From Snowella sp. (GTDB taxonomy: Bacteria > Cyanobacteriota > Cyanobacteriia > Cyanobacteriales > Microcystaceae): a stretch of 64,000 nucleotides of DNA. The translations under genes and the position numbers were made by a program. Location of the stretch: assembly GCA_003249095.1 (NCBI GenBank), contig QBMS01000002.1:6711-70710 (forward strand). The letters are read 5' to 3'. The notes under the pieces are model-generated. The model was not told where the DNA came from. It did not search any database and saw only the letters and a program-made list of their open reading frames with translations. Below are positions 39,795-49,190 of this stretch, in pieces; the stretch's first letter is position 1, and each line of letters opens with the position of its first letter.

Positions 39795-40946
39795 GTGGAC
39801 AATAAGCAAATGTTAATGATTCCTGGGCCAACCCCAGTTCCAGAAAAAGTTTTACTGGCAATGGCCAAACATCCCATTGGCCATCGCAGTGGGGATTTTA
39901 GTAAAATTATCGCCGAATTAACTGCCAATCTCAAATGGCTCCACCAAACCCAGAATGATGTCTTGATGCTCACCGCCAGTGGTACGGGGGCGATGGAAGC
40001 AGGAATTATTAATTTCCTCAGCCCAGGCGATCGCGTTTTGGTCGGGAACAATGGTAAATTTGGCGAGCGTTGGGGCAAAGTCAGTAAAGCCTTTGGATTA
40101 GTGGTAGAAGAAATTACCGCAGAATGGGGAAAAGCCTTAGATCCTGAAGAATTTCGTGCCAAACTTACCGCAGATACAGAAAAAACAATCAAAGCGGTCA
40201 TTTTAACCCATTCAGAAACCTCTACGGGCGTTTTAAATGATCTCGCTGCCATTAATCAAGCCGTCAAAGAACATGGAGAGGCTCTGATTATTGTCGATGC
40301 TGTCACCAGCTTGGGCGCGGTTTCCATTCCCATTGACGAATTGGGTCTAGATGTGGTCGGCTCTGGTTCCCAAAAAGGATACATGATTCCTCCTGGTTTA
40401 GCCTTTGTTTCGGTCAGTGCGAAAGCATGGAAAGCCTATGAATCGGCAAAATGTCCTCGTTTTTACTTAGATTTGAAAAAATACAAAAAAGCCACCGACG
40501 AAGATAGCTCACCTTTTACGCCCCCAATTAATTTGATGTACGGTCTGCAAGCCGCTCTCCAAATGATGCAAGCTGAAGGTCTAGAGAATATCTTTGCCCG
40601 TCATCAACGCCATACGGAAGCAACTCGTGCGGCCATGAAAGCCTTAGGATTACCCCTATTTGCGCCTGATAATGCGGCTAGTCCTGCGATTACGGCGGTG
40701 GCTCCCCTCACAGTAGATGCGGAACAAATTCGTTCTACCATGCGGAAAAAATTTGATGTGGCTTTAGCGGGGGGTCAAGATCACCTCAAAGGCAAAATCT
40801 TCCGTATTGGCCATCTGGGCTTTGTTTGCGATCGAGATATTCTCAGTTGTGTGGGGGCGTTGGAATCGACCCTACAAAGTTTAGGTTACAGCGACGTTCA
40901 ACCTGGAGCAGGGATCGCGGCGGCGGCTAAAGTGTTTGCAAATTAA
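39795..40946 (+). CDS. Alanine-glyoxylate / serine-pyruvate type class V aminotransferase
   Basis: 'MIPGPTPVPEKVLLAMAKHPIGHRSGDF', 'VDAVTSLGAVSIPIDELGLDVVGSGSQKGYMIPPGL'. Confidence 0.95.
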   Translation: MDNKQMLMIPGPTPVPEKVLLAMAKHPIGHRSGDFSKIIAELTANLKWLHQTQNDVLMLTASGTGAMEAGIINFLSPGDRVLVGNNGKFGERWGKVSKAFGLVVEEITAEWGKALDPEEFRAKLTADTEKTIKAVILTHSETSTGVLNDLAAINQAVKEHGEALIIVDAVTSLGAVSIPIDELGLDVVGSGSQKGYMIPPGLAFVSVSAKAWKAYESAKCPRFYLDLKKYKKATDEDSSPFTPPINLMYGLQAALQMMQAEGLENIFARHQRHTEATRAAMKALGLPLFAPDNAASPAITAVAPLTVDAEQIRSTMRKKFDVALAGGQDHLKGKIFRIGHLGFVCDRDILSCVGALESTLQSLGYSDVQPGAGIAAAAKVFAN

Positions 40947-40971
40947 AGTGTGGATGTAACCATCTAGGAGA

Positions 40972-41005
40972 TCCCCCCAAAAGTTGCTCAAGGGGGGAAT
41001 TTTTG
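40972..41005 (+). terminator. Intrinsic terminator-like hairpin after the aminotransferase gene
   Basis: TCCCCCC(AAAAGTTGCTCAA)GGGGGGA followed by a T-run. Confidence 0.6.
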
Positions 41006-41032
41006 TTATGGGATCTGCTCTCCTATGATGCT

Positions 41033-41472
41033 ATGCGTACTGACACGATCTTTTATCAATTATTCCTAACCTTTAACTCTCTTTTATTTGAATTATTGGG
41101 AGAACTTGTTGACGATGCGGTTCATTACCAATTTATCTCTTAGTGACCCGCGATATTATAGATTTATTGGAGACGGTTTTGGTTTCTAAATTTGCCCAAT
41201 TAAGCCGAGAGGAGATTCAAGCGATGTTTTTACTGAGTGATATTAAACAAACACGAGTCTATCAAGAGGCCAGACAGGAAGGTGAACAGGCGGGAGAAGT
41301 TCGCTTAGTTCTGCGTCTATTGTCTAAGCGGTTTGGGAAGATTAGCGATCACCGTATTCAAGTGATTAATCGTTTGACGCTTGAGCAGTTGGATAATTTG
41401 GGGGAAGCTCTACTCGATTTTGGTGAGCTTGCGGATTTGGATAATTGGCTGGGGTTTCGGATTGGGGAATAG
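41033..41472 (+). pseudogene. Internally deleted Rpn/DUF2887-DUF4351-type (PD-(D/E)XK) gene remnant
   Basis: N-terminal piece MRTDTIFYQLFLTFNSLLFELLGELVDDAVHYQFIS* (41033-41143), then C-terminal piece 41143-41472 '..DIIDLLETVLVSKFAQLSREEIQAMF..RLLSKRFGKISDHRIQVINRLTLEQLDNLGEALLDF'; the middle is missing. Confidence 0.75.
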
Positions 41473-41476
41473 GTTG

Positions 41477-41509
41477 CGATCGCGTTCTAATTTTTCAAGT
41501 TGCGATCGC
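41477..41509. repeat. 33-bp direct repeat, left copy, flanking the TA cassette
   Basis: cgatcgcgttctaatttttcaagttgcgatcgc; 30/33 identity with 42426-42458. Confidence 0.9.
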
Positions 41510-41710
41510 GGTTTCTAGGGAAATTTTAAGGTTTGTGTTCGTGGAAATTGTATAGTTAAGTTTTTCAAAACCAATAACTTCGCCTTGTTGATTTTTCATT
41601 AAAATAACCTCGTCTCCTGTTTCTTCACAGAGATATTCTGAGGAGCGATCGCCGAACCAAACGGTTAGAGTATTGCCCATTGGATCATAATAAACGTTTA
41701 TTTCTGCCAT
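41495..41710 (-). CDS. DUF2283 family protein
   Basis: 71 aa 'INVYYDPMGNTLTVWFGDRSSEYLCEETGDEVILMKNQQGEVIGFEKLNY'. Confidence 0.85.
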   Translation of the reverse strand: MAEINVYYDPMGNTLTVWFGDRSSEYLCEETGDEVILMKNQQGEVIGFEKLNYTISTNTNLKISLETAIAT

Positions 41711-41720
41711 AAAATTTTAC

Positions 41721-42068
41721 CTAGATTTTATATCCTAAAGTAAACAGGACAATATTCTCCAAATTTGCGATTACCTCTGATTCCAACTTGCCTAATTTTT
41801 TGATTAATCGAGTTTTATCAAGGACACGAATTTGATGACAAAGTGCAACAGAGTCTTGATTTAAGCCACCTTGACCTTTAAGAATTATTAAACAGGTTGG
41901 TAAGGTTGCCCTTCGTAGGTTGGTTGTGAAAGGAATGGTGATAATGGTTGTCGTAAATTTAGATAATGTGCTGTCTTGAAAAATAATGATTGGTCGAGTT
42001 CCTGCTTGTTCTGATCCTTGAGTCGGATCGAGGTTAGCTAACCAAATTTCTCCCCTTTCTATTTTCAT
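41721..42068 (-). CDS. MazF/PemK-like type II toxin
   Basis: 'KIERGEIWLANLDPTQGSEQAGTRPIIIFQDSTL', 'VALCHQIRVLDKTRLIKKLGKL'. Confidence 0.92.
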   Translation of the reverse strand: MKIERGEIWLANLDPTQGSEQAGTRPIIIFQDSTLSKFTTTIITIPFTTNLRRATLPTCLIILKGQGGLNQDSVALCHQIRVLDKTRLIKKLGKLESEVIANLENIVLFTLGYKI

Positions 42069-42304
42069 AATTTATCCTCATTCTCTAAGGATTTTGTGTA
42101 TTCAGAAATTCCTATTTCGGCGAGTTCTCGATCTTCGTCAGCAAATTCTTGGTAGAGGTTAGCAAATTGGCTAAGATCAGGAGTCGATTTTGATAGTTTT
42201 GATTGAAATTTAAGGAAAGCGATAAAGTCAGCAATTTGTTTTAATTGTTCATCATCAAGATGATCTATGTCTTGTTTTAGGGTTTCTTTTGTGATAGTTT
42301 GCAT
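42065..42304 (-). CDS. Cognate antitoxin (DUF2281-like small protein)
   Basis: 79 aa, overlaps the toxin start by 4 bp; acidic C-terminal half. Confidence 0.75.
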   Translation of the reverse strand: MQTITKETLKQDIDHLDDEQLKQIADFIAFLKFQSKLSKSTPDLSQFANLYQEFADEDRELAEIGISEYTKSLENEDKL

Positions 42305-42425
42305 TAGATTTTTCCTTTTGAGTTTAACGGTTTTTAGGATTAAATGGGCTTTTAGTCTTCACCTAAAATCATGGCTTCAACTTCCTGTTTTGCTTGTTCT
42401 AATAATAGAACCGAATGCAAGTTAA

Positions 42426-42458
42426 CGATCGCATTCTACTTTTTTAAGTTGCGATCGC
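42426..42458. repeat. 33-bp direct repeat, right copy
   Basis: cgatcgcattctacttttttaagttgcgatcgc; pairs with 41477-41509. Confidence 0.9.
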
Positions 42459-42493
42459 TGATTAATAATTGAAAACGATCGCAACCAAATTCT

Positions 42494-42567
42494 GTAGGGA
42501 TTTAACACTGTTAAATCCTTTGTTTCTGTCACATAAGTAAAAGGACATAATGGTATTATGTCCCTAC
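42494..42567. repeat. Compound hairpin element with GTAGGGA/TCCCTAC ends
   Basis: Two 9-bp stems with 3-nt loops, GGATTTAAC-act-GTTAAATCC (42498-42518) and GGACATAAT-ggt-ATTATGTCC (42543-42563), inside 7-bp inverted ends. Confidence 0.75.
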
Positions 42568-45500
42568 GAGGAAGGGTGTGTTGAAATGGCTTTTTCAATC
42601 ATGTTTACTGCTTCGTTGATGCCTGTTAGTTGGGGGCAACGCTGGAGCAGATGAGCGATTTCCATAACATAACGCAATAAACCAACGGGCGGTTTTTCTT
42701 GATTCAGGATTTGTTGCAGAGTGGTGAGTCCTGATGCAATTTCTCCCAGAGCGATCATATAGAGTGTGCGATAAAGTCGGGCAGGTTGTGCATATTCTGG
42801 ATAGAGTTTTAAGCCTGCTTGCCAATTAGTTTTTGCTTCTTCCAGATTGCCTTGTAATGCTTTAAAAATTCCAAAACTTAAAATGGCCTTTCCATCGTAT
42901 GAATTAATTTTGATCGCGGTCAAAAGGACTTGTTCTGCTTCAATTAAGTTATTTTGTAAGAGATAAAGCAAGCCCAGATGACGATAAGTACCAGAAGATA
43001 AAGGATTGAGTTCAATGGCAGTATTAAAAGCGTTAATAGCATCCTCCCATTGTTCACGGCTACGATATAAACAACCTAAATTATTGTAGGCTATGCTATA
43101 TTTTGGATCGAGTTTGATCGCTTGATGATAATTTTCAATTGCCACATCCTCTTCTCCTAAATAATCATAAACCATTCCTAACTGTTTATAGTTACTATAA
43201 TCAAACTGACCTTTTGGATCGACATTAATTCCAGTTTGATAAGCAGAAATGGCTTCTTGATATTTCCCTAAATCTTGATAAGTTGCTCCTAATTCTTGCC
43301 AATTAAAAATAGAATAAATATTATATTCTTTTCCTATTTCTTCAATACGATTATTTAATGTTTCAACTGCTTCTAGATAGCGCCCTGATTCACGGAAAGC
43401 TCGACCCAATTGATTGTAAAAGAATTGAATTTTTGGCTCTTTTGCTATCCACTGCTGATAACAAGAAATAGCTTCATCAAATCGTTTAAGTTCAAAATAG
43501 GATTCTCCAAAACCAAATTTAGAAATCAAAGGTAGATCAGACTGTGAAAGATAAACAGAAATTGCCTTTTCATATTGATTTTGTTCATAATAAACATCAC
43601 CAATATTTTCAATATTGATAATCACACTAATATTACTTAAGTGAGAAAGTTTAATTTCTGCAATACCTTGAGCAATATTTGTTTTTATTTCTGAGTTATT
43701 ATGTTTAATGGCAACATTTTCTAACCAGATCATCACTTCAGCATTCTTCTGCCAATATTTAGTAATCGTTTTAGCAATAATTTTTGTATTTTCACTTATT
43801 TCTAAAGCTAATTTTAAACTATCTAACAATCGATCTGAAACCCCTTTAAGATCAACTTCCAGATCAACTTCTGCTAAACATTCTGCCGCCAAAACTAGAG
43901 CATTAATTTCCTTTGTTTCTGTATAAATATCAATTAAATAATCAATCACATCTCCCACAAACTCTTTCAAGTTTCCCGCAATTAAACGCAAAACCTCATG
44001 CCAATTTTTATCTTGCCAATGTTGGCCGAAAACCTGTTGTTTTAACTCCTCAATTTCCAATCCACCTTCTTTTCCTCGCTTATTAAAGCGTTCCACAAAA
44101 GCCATTGCACAAAAATATCCCAAAAACGTCCGATGAACAAAGCCGTAATAATCTTTGCCCAATTGACAGAGAATAAAATCCCGTTTTTGCAACTGTTCAA
44201 TAATTTTTCCTGCAATAGTTCCTGATTTATTTCCCCGCAAACGATTAAAGTAATAATCAGCGATTTCTTCTTCTAAATCGTCTCGATGAATAATATTTCC
44301 CCCTAACCCTTTTTCGCTGGCTTGCATCCGATAGGCAATTTGTCGCAACATTCCTTGTTTAGCGCGTAAATCCACATCATCTAGAGTTAAATCCATCTTT
44401 TTATACTCGATTTCCCATTGGTATAACAGGACATTAGTGGATTCTTCATAGAGATCAATGCGGCGGCGAGGTAGTTCCTTATAGCGGTTGAGAATTGCCA
44501 TCATTGTTAACAGCAAAGGATTACCCGCTAACTGGCGAATTGCAGGCGAATCATTAATCGCGCTTTGAAGGCGTTTTTGGGTTTCTTGACGATCCTGAAG
44601 CGACTCATCGGGTAAAGCCAGGGAATGCCAACGTTTATTAAACTCTCGAATCTGGCTATTATCAAAATCTTCTAGATTAAAATGCTGAAATTCTGCCTTT
44701 TCCAAATCTTCTGGATCATAACCAATACGGCGAGAAGTCACAATAATTTTAGTCTGGGGATATTTATTACTAAAGGCATGAATTTCCCTAATCACACGCC
44801 CGCGCAAATCATTATTAAAAATCTCATCCAAACCATCAAACATCACCAAAGCCTTACCCGACTTTAACTGTTCATCTAACTTGATTTGGTTTAACTCACA
44901 AATTTTCCGCTTGCCTTCATGGAAAAAAGCTAAAAAATCTCTGGGCCGATTTTCATCTTTGGCATACTCTCGTAATTCAATTAATAAGGGCAACATTTCC
45001 GTCGGATTTTCTGCCCAATCGAGAGCTAAATATTGCAATAACGTGGATTTACCCGATCCTGGATCACCAACAAAAACAAGATAGGAATAATCAGGATCAG
45101 CAATCACCTCTAAAACAGATCGAGACGACTTTGTTTGTTGAGTTTGCTCAAGCACTAAAAGCCCTTGTTCTTGTAACTTTTCCTGAGTTTCCTTCGGATA
45201 TTTATCCAGAGAAGATGGTAAACCTTTCCGAACGGTTTGCGGAATAAAAATCTTCCATAATTTCACCTCATAGGACTTATGACGATAGGTTGAATCTAAC
45301 TTTCCTAACTTGAGATGCCGATAGGTTTCCTGAATACTTTCTCGATAACGCTGTAAGTCATAATCAGGAATAATTCCCGCAATCTGTTTGGTATTTTCAT
45401 CAATTTCTCCCGTTTTCTTGGCTGTAAATAAATCTTTTAAGTCTTGAGATTCGCCAATAATATTCTCAACTCGCTTTAAATATAGACGGCTGATTCTTTT

Positions 45501-45929
45501 CCAATCAAAGTCATCGGGAAAAGCTTTCAAGCCCAACTTGTTCCATTGCGGCGATAACTCCGTCAAGTCTAAACTCTGACAACCAGGTTCAAAAGCTTTC
45601 CCCAAATATTGTTTAACGGATTTTTCACCGATAAATTTTATTAAGGGCTGGTTATAGGCTTCAATCTCCTGTTTACTGACCTCTTCCGCTTCTAATTCCT
45701 GTTGCACAAGAAAAAGAAATTGAGTATAGGCTTGCCCCATTGCCTTAGCGAGTTCCTTTTGCTTAAATCGCTCAACGCCAGACTTCAGAGAATCCTTAAA
45801 AAAGTCCTTAACAAAGTCTTTCCCCGCTTCCTGCGCCAAATCGCCTAATTGATCGGCCAGAAACTCTAAAACGGGCTTAAAGGCAAAACCCGAAATTTGC
45901 TGTACTCCCCAAAGTGCTAACCATCCCAT
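42564..45929 (-). CDS. NACHT-domain STAND NTPase with C-terminal TPR repeats
   Basis: Walker A 'FVGDPGSGKSTLLQYLA', Walker B 'KALVMFDGLDEI', 'IIVTSRRIGY', 'GNPLLLTMMAIL', 'FVHRTFLGYFCAMAF'; TPRs such as 'VAIENYHQAIKLDPKYSIAYNNLGCLYRSREQWEDAINAFNTAIELNP'. Confidence 0.93.
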   Translation of the reverse strand: MGWLALWGVQQISGFAFKPVLEFLADQLGDLAQEAGKDFVKDFFKDSLKSGVERFKQKELAKAMGQAYTQFLFLVQQELEAEEVSKQEIEAYNQPLIKFIGEKSVKQYLGKAFEPGCQSLDLTELSPQWNKLGLKAFPDDFDWKRISRLYLKRVENIIGESQDLKDLFTAKKTGEIDENTKQIAGIIPDYDLQRYRESIQETYRHLKLGKLDSTYRHKSYEVKLWKIFIPQTVRKGLPSSLDKYPKETQEKLQEQGLLVLEQTQQTKSSRSVLEVIADPDYSYLVFVGDPGSGKSTLLQYLALDWAENPTEMLPLLIELREYAKDENRPRDFLAFFHEGKRKICELNQIKLDEQLKSGKALVMFDGLDEIFNNDLRGRVIREIHAFSNKYPQTKIIVTSRRIGYDPEDLEKAEFQHFNLEDFDNSQIREFNKRWHSLALPDESLQDRQETQKRLQSAINDSPAIRQLAGNPLLLTMMAILNRYKELPRRRIDLYEESTNVLLYQWEIEYKKMDLTLDDVDLRAKQGMLRQIAYRMQASEKGLGGNIIHRDDLEEEIADYYFNRLRGNKSGTIAGKIIEQLQKRDFILCQLGKDYYGFVHRTFLGYFCAMAFVERFNKRGKEGGLEIEELKQQVFGQHWQDKNWHEVLRLIAGNLKEFVGDVIDYLIDIYTETKEINALVLAAECLAEVDLEVDLKGVSDRLLDSLKLALEISENTKIIAKTITKYWQKNAEVMIWLENVAIKHNNSEIKTNIAQGIAEIKLSHLSNISVIINIENIGDVYYEQNQYEKAISVYLSQSDLPLISKFGFGESYFELKRFDEAISCYQQWIAKEPKIQFFYNQLGRAFRESGRYLEAVETLNNRIEEIGKEYNIYSIFNWQELGATYQDLGKYQEAISAYQTGINVDPKGQFDYSNYKQLGMVYDYLGEEDVAIENYHQAIKLDPKYSIAYNNLGCLYRSREQWEDAINAFNTAIELNPLSSGTYRHLGLLYLLQNNLIEAEQVLLTAIKINSYDGKAILSFGIFKALQGNLEEAKTNWQAGLKLYPEYAQPARLYRTLYMIALGEIASGLTTLQQILNQEKPPVGLLRYVMEIAHLLQRCPQLTGINEAVNMIEKAISTHPSS

Positions 45930-46294
45930 AGAATTACTTGATAATCTTCTATTTCATAGTAATAAATATTGACTATGATAAAGTTAATTTAGCCAAAATA
46001 ACATTATCGTTAACTGACACATATTATAGCAACACGGCAATAGTTGGGTTGAAATTATACTATTTCTGTAAATTTATAAATTAAATCATTTAGACAGAAA
46101 TGACGGGATAAAGTTAAACAATTTCTTAGATAGCGATCGCATTCACCCACAACAAACAGCGATCATCACCTTGCTACTGCAATTTAAAACAGCGATCGCG
46201 TTTAGAAGGAAAAAAATAGGCGATCGCAGGATTTCATGAAAAAATAGACGAAGTTGTTTTATAACTTATCAAAAGATTGATAAAAAATTTCTAA

Positions 46295-47335
46295 ATGCAA
46301 CGTAAACCCTTTTCCGACACAACCGTAACCCTCGCTCATGGCAGTGGCGGCAGAGCCATGCGTCATCTCATTGATGCTATTTTTATTGAAACCTTTAATA
46401 ATTCCCTGTTGGCTCCCCTCGAAGATCAAGCGCGTTTAGATTTAGCCAGTTTAACTTCCCTCGGCGATCGCCTGGCATTGACGACCGATTCCTACGTGGT
46501 TGATCCGCTCTTTTTTCCTGGGAGTGATATTGGAGCCTTGGCAGTCAATGGGACAGTGAATGATTTAGCCGTTAGTGGTGCAATTCCTCTGTATTTAACC
46601 TGTAGCGTCATTTTAGAAGAAGGCTTGCCCATCGAAACCTTGCGAAAAGTCGCTAGAAGTATGCAAGCGGCGGCAATGCAAGCAGGGGTACAAATCGTGA
46701 CAGGAGATACTAAGGTTGTGCCACGAGGAGCGGCGGATAAATTATTTATTAATACAGCAGGAATTGGGGTTATTCGGGAAAATATCTCCCCTGAAGCGAA
46801 AAATATTCAGCCTGATGATGTGATTTTAATTAATGGTTATTTAGGTAATCATGGAGCCGCCATTTTTGTGGCACGGGAAGATTTGGCCATGACGACGACG
46901 ATTGAGAGCGATTGTCAACCCTTAAACGGTTTAATCGAGGCGATTTTGCAAGTTTGTCCAGAGGTGCGGGCTATGCGGGATGCCACTCGTGGAGGATTGG
47001 CGACGGTCTTAAATGAATTTGCCCAGAGTGCAGGGGTCGGAATTCGCATTCAGGAAGACGTTTTGCCGATTCAAGAGGAAGTGGCGGGTTTATGTGAATT
47101 ATTAGGATTAGATCCCCTTTATCTCGCTAATGAGGGAAAATTAGTGGTCGTTGTTCCGCGATCGCGAGCAAAAATTGTGTTACAAACCATGCAAAATCAT
47201 CCTTTAGGAAAAGAAAGTCAGATGATTGGAGAAGCGATCGCCCATCCCCCTGGCATTGTTTTACTGAAAACCGCCTTTGGCACAGAACGAATTTTAGATA
47301 TGCTCTCTGGGGATCAACTACCCCGAATTTGTTGA
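46295..47335 (+). CDS. hypE: Hydrogenase expression/formation protein HypE
   Basis: 'VTLAHGSGGRAMRHLIDAIF', 'DSYVVDPLFFPGSDIGALAVNGTVNDLAVSGA', C-terminal '..LPRIC'. Confidence 0.96.
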   Translation: MQRKPFSDTTVTLAHGSGGRAMRHLIDAIFIETFNNSLLAPLEDQARLDLASLTSLGDRLALTTDSYVVDPLFFPGSDIGALAVNGTVNDLAVSGAIPLYLTCSVILEEGLPIETLRKVARSMQAAAMQAGVQIVTGDTKVVPRGAADKLFINTAGIGVIRENISPEAKNIQPDDVILINGYLGNHGAAIFVAREDLAMTTTIESDCQPLNGLIEAILQVCPEVRAMRDATRGGLATVLNEFAQSAGVGIRIQEDVLPIQEEVAGLCELLGLDPLYLANEGKLVVVVPRSRAKIVLQTMQNHPLGKESQMIGEAIAHPPGIVLLKTAFGTERILDMLSGDQLPRIC

Positions 47336-47780
47336 GTAAGAATAGGGGGTTCAACTTCTTTACTATTTTCAATAAACTGGACTTAATGATAATAACCGAC
47401 GACAGAATAGGACTTTGAGATAGGGGGAAATCAAGCGATCGCTCAATGAAAAAGATAACGGGAAAAGTCAGATCACCCTAGCGGCGATCGGGGTCATCTC
47501 GTGAGCAATTTCTTACCCTGAGGGGATTCATCATCTTCTAAAATCGCCTAACCCATCATCGCTAATCCTGAAAGCTACTCCTGAAACAATGCCTAACCAT
47601 CGCTTTGTCATTAGTAAAGTTATTTTTCGAGGATTGGAGAAATTGATAGACAATGGCAACAGAATAACTTGTAAATATTCTAATTTTATCTTAATATCAG
47701 TGTAATTAGATATAAATAATTTATCTCAATTTAAAAGTACTAGCCAAATTTACAATGCTTTTCTTCCAATTAAAATTTTT

Positions 47781-49118
47781 ATGAATACACTTCCAGAAAT
47801 TATTGCGATTCTAGTCTTTATCAGTGTGATTACAATCATTATCTTTGAGTGGCTAGATATTACAGTAGCAGGATTATTAGGGGCATTAATTTTAGTTTTT
47901 TTCCATGTGATGACCCTATCAGAAGCGATCGGTTATATCAGTAAAAGTCATGGAACTCTAGCACTTTTTTTAGGGGTAATGATTTTAGTTAGAACCTTTG
48001 AACCCACTAAAGTTTTTGATTATCTCGCCGCTAAAATGGTATTTTGGGCTAAGGGAAGTGGCAAGTTATTGTTATTAGGAATTGTCGGGATTACGACTCC
48101 CATTTGTGCTTTTTTACCCAATGCCACAACGGTAATGTTACTCGCTCCCCTAATCCCTCCGATCGCGGCAGATATTGGTGTTGATTTTGTTCCTTTATTA
48201 ATCCTCATGGTTTTTGTTGCCAACAGTGCAGGATTATTAACCCTCGTCGGTGATCCCGCTACATTCATTGTGGGAAGTTCTATTAATATTAGTTTTTTAG
48301 ATTATTTAAAAAAATTAAGTCTAGGGGGAGCTTTAGCAATTGTTGTTATTGTGGCGTTATTACCAATTCTTTTTAAACCTATTTGGAATACCCAATTTGA
48401 ACATTTAGAAGATTTGCCCCATCCTAAAATTAATCATCCTTTTGCCCTAACATTAGGAGCAATTATTGTTGTTTTAGTTTTAATTTTTTTTATTATTGGT
48501 GAATCTTTTCCCATTCCCATTGCACCTGCCTCTGTTGCTCTATTGGGAGGGACTTTAGCGTTATTATTGGCACACAAAACCAAAATTGATACCGTCCCTA
48601 ATATTTTACGAGATGTGGATTGGAGTACCTTACTATTTTTTATGTCTATCTTTGTTTTAATCGGAGGCTTAGAAAAAACAGGTGTCATTAATGATCTTTC
48701 GGGAGTTTTAGCTTTAATTCTAGGAAAAAATATTTTGTTCGGTTCCTTGAGCTTACTATTTGTCATTGGGCTACTGTCAAGTTTAGTGCCTAATATTCCC
48801 TTAGTCGTGGCAATGGTTCCCCTATTACAGCAATATTTAGTAACGGTTGAGTTGCTTCCCGCCGAAGTGATGAATCCCGATTTTACAGGACAATTTCCTG
48901 CTGAAGTATTACCCCTATTTTATGCCATGATGTATGGTGCCACCTTGGGCGGTAATGGAACTCTAGTCGGAGCCTCTTCTAACATTGTTGCGGCGGGCAT
49001 TTCGGAACAACATGGTAAAAGAATTGATTTTCGGACTTTTTTGCATTATGGTTTTCCCGTGATGATTGCGCAGTTATTCGCTAGTGCGATTTATCTCACG
49101 GTATTTTTTGTTTTTTAG
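47781..49118 (+). CDS. SLC13/ArsB-NhaD superfamily (ion transporter) permease
   Basis: ~11 TM; 'FLPNATTVMLLAPLIPPIA', 'GDPATFIVGSS', 'GATLGGNGTLVGASSNIV'. Confidence 0.92.
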   Translation: MNTLPEIIAILVFISVITIIIFEWLDITVAGLLGALILVFFHVMTLSEAIGYISKSHGTLALFLGVMILVRTFEPTKVFDYLAAKMVFWAKGSGKLLLLGIVGITTPICAFLPNATTVMLLAPLIPPIAADIGVDFVPLLILMVFVANSAGLLTLVGDPATFIVGSSINISFLDYLKKLSLGGALAIVVIVALLPILFKPIWNTQFEHLEDLPHPKINHPFALTLGAIIVVLVLIFFIIGESFPIPIAPASVALLGGTLALLLAHKTKIDTVPNILRDVDWSTLLFFMSIFVLIGGLEKTGVINDLSGVLALILGKNILFGSLSLLFVIGLLSSLVPNIPLVVAMVPLLQQYLVTVELLPAEVMNPDFTGQFPAEVLPLFYAMMYGATLGGNGTLVGASSNIVAAGISEQHGKRIDFRTFLHYGFPVMIAQLFASAIYLTVFFVF

Positions 49119-49190
49119 GAGACAATTCATCCTCGATTTTTGGTGATAGTAACTCTTGAATTGCATTTAAAATATTGTTATCCTAAACTT

